From JBMNNU01 sp050942695 (GTDB lineage Bacteria > Chloroflexota > UBA6077): a DNA stretch of 5,556 nt. This document shows positions 5,429 to 5,556 of this stretch, piece by piece (within the stretch, counting starts at the first letter, position 1; the number at the start of each line of letters is the position of its first letter). Made by a program: the position numbers and the translations under genes. Location: assembly GCA_050942695.1 (NCBI GenBank), contig JBMNNU010000217.1:1-5556 (forward strand). Direction: 5' to 3'. Under the pieces are notes generated by a model. The model saw only the letters and a program-made list of their open reading frames with translations. It was not told the DNA's origin and did not search any database.

Positions 5429-5556
5429 ATGGCGTTACACAAGGTGACCTTGATACCAGGCGATGGAACTGGCCCCGAGATAGTGGAAGCAGCGCGTAGA
5501 GTTCTAGAAGCTACAGGTGTGCAGTTCGAATGGGATTTGAAACAAGCGGGCAGGGT
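5429..5556 (+). CDS. Isocitrate/3-isopropylmalate dehydrogenase family, N-terminal fragment (window ends inside gene)
   Basis: Forty-two codons plus two bases are visible from ATG 5429. GAGGG at 5415-5419, nine bases upstream, supports this start. The protein begins MALHKVTLIPGDGTGPEIVE, the hallmark first strand and nucleotide-proximal loop of beta-decarboxylating dehydrogenases, followed by a helix ARRVLEATGV and the strand FEWD. Members oxidise and decarboxylate isocitrate, 3-isopropylmalate or homoisocitrate with NAD(P)+. The substrate- and cofactor-determining residues lie beyond the window, so the reaction cannot be fixed. The nearby malate dehydrogenase and fumarase genes and the FEWD-type segment lean toward NAD-dependent isocitrate dehydrogenase (idh/icd); leuB is the main alternative. 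It has its own promoter and leader, so it is probably regulated separately from the fumarase genes. Confidence 0.88.
   Translation, partial: MALHKVTLIPGDGTGPEIVEAARRVLEATGVQFEWDLKQAGR

Overview
The window is a compact, same-strand stretch of bacterial chromosome carrying housekeeping genes. Seven protein-coding genes all read left to right; the first and last are cut by the window edges. Base composition is mid-50s percent G+C by eye. The genes use bacterial signals: strong Shine-Dalgarno sites, two probable TTG starts and several gene overlaps. The content suggests an anaerobic or facultative bacterium: MEP-pathway isoprenoid synthesis, an oxygen-labile two-subunit class I fumarase, an LDH-like malate dehydrogenase and an isocitrate/isopropylmalate dehydrogenase-family gene. 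The ispF-cysS-rlmB order, the style of the CysRS N-terminus and the intergenic repeat remind me of Chloroflexota, perhaps Dehalococcoidia. That is recall and inference; no database was searched.

Region 1 (1-2629) is an overlapping block. The end of ispF (MEP pathway) overlaps the start of cysS (cysteinyl-tRNA synthetase) by 11 nt. The end of cysS overlaps the start of an rlmB-like SPOUT rRNA 2'-O-methyltransferase by about 17 nt. These genes are probably co-transcribed and translationally coupled.

Region 2 (2630-5082) is a malate/fumarate module. A malate dehydrogenase gene starts 63 nt after rlmB behind a good ribosome binding site. It is followed by the alpha and beta subunits of a 4Fe-4S class I fumarase, which overlap by 8 nt. 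Together the enzymes interconvert oxaloacetate, malate and fumarate, in either direction of the TCA cycle. I see no convincing promoter or terminator between regions 1 and 2, so all six genes may form one long operon.

Region 3 (5083-5428) is the only substantial non-coding stretch, 346 nt. Its left half holds a long imperfect hairpin that looks like a dispersed intergenic repeat. Its right half holds a good sigma-70-type promoter with an operator-like palindrome over the -35 box, then a leader of about 95 nt with a GC-rich hairpin.

Region 4 (5429-5556) is the first 42 codons of an isocitrate/3-isopropylmalate dehydrogenase-family gene. The neighbouring fumarase and malate dehydrogenase genes make NAD-type isocitrate dehydrogenase the more likely identity.

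I did not find a previously undescribed system. The points worth a second look are an altered KMSKS signature (KMSHS) in CysRS, a malate dehydrogenase with an LDH-type backbone, the hairpin repeat, and the regulatory region in front of the last gene.
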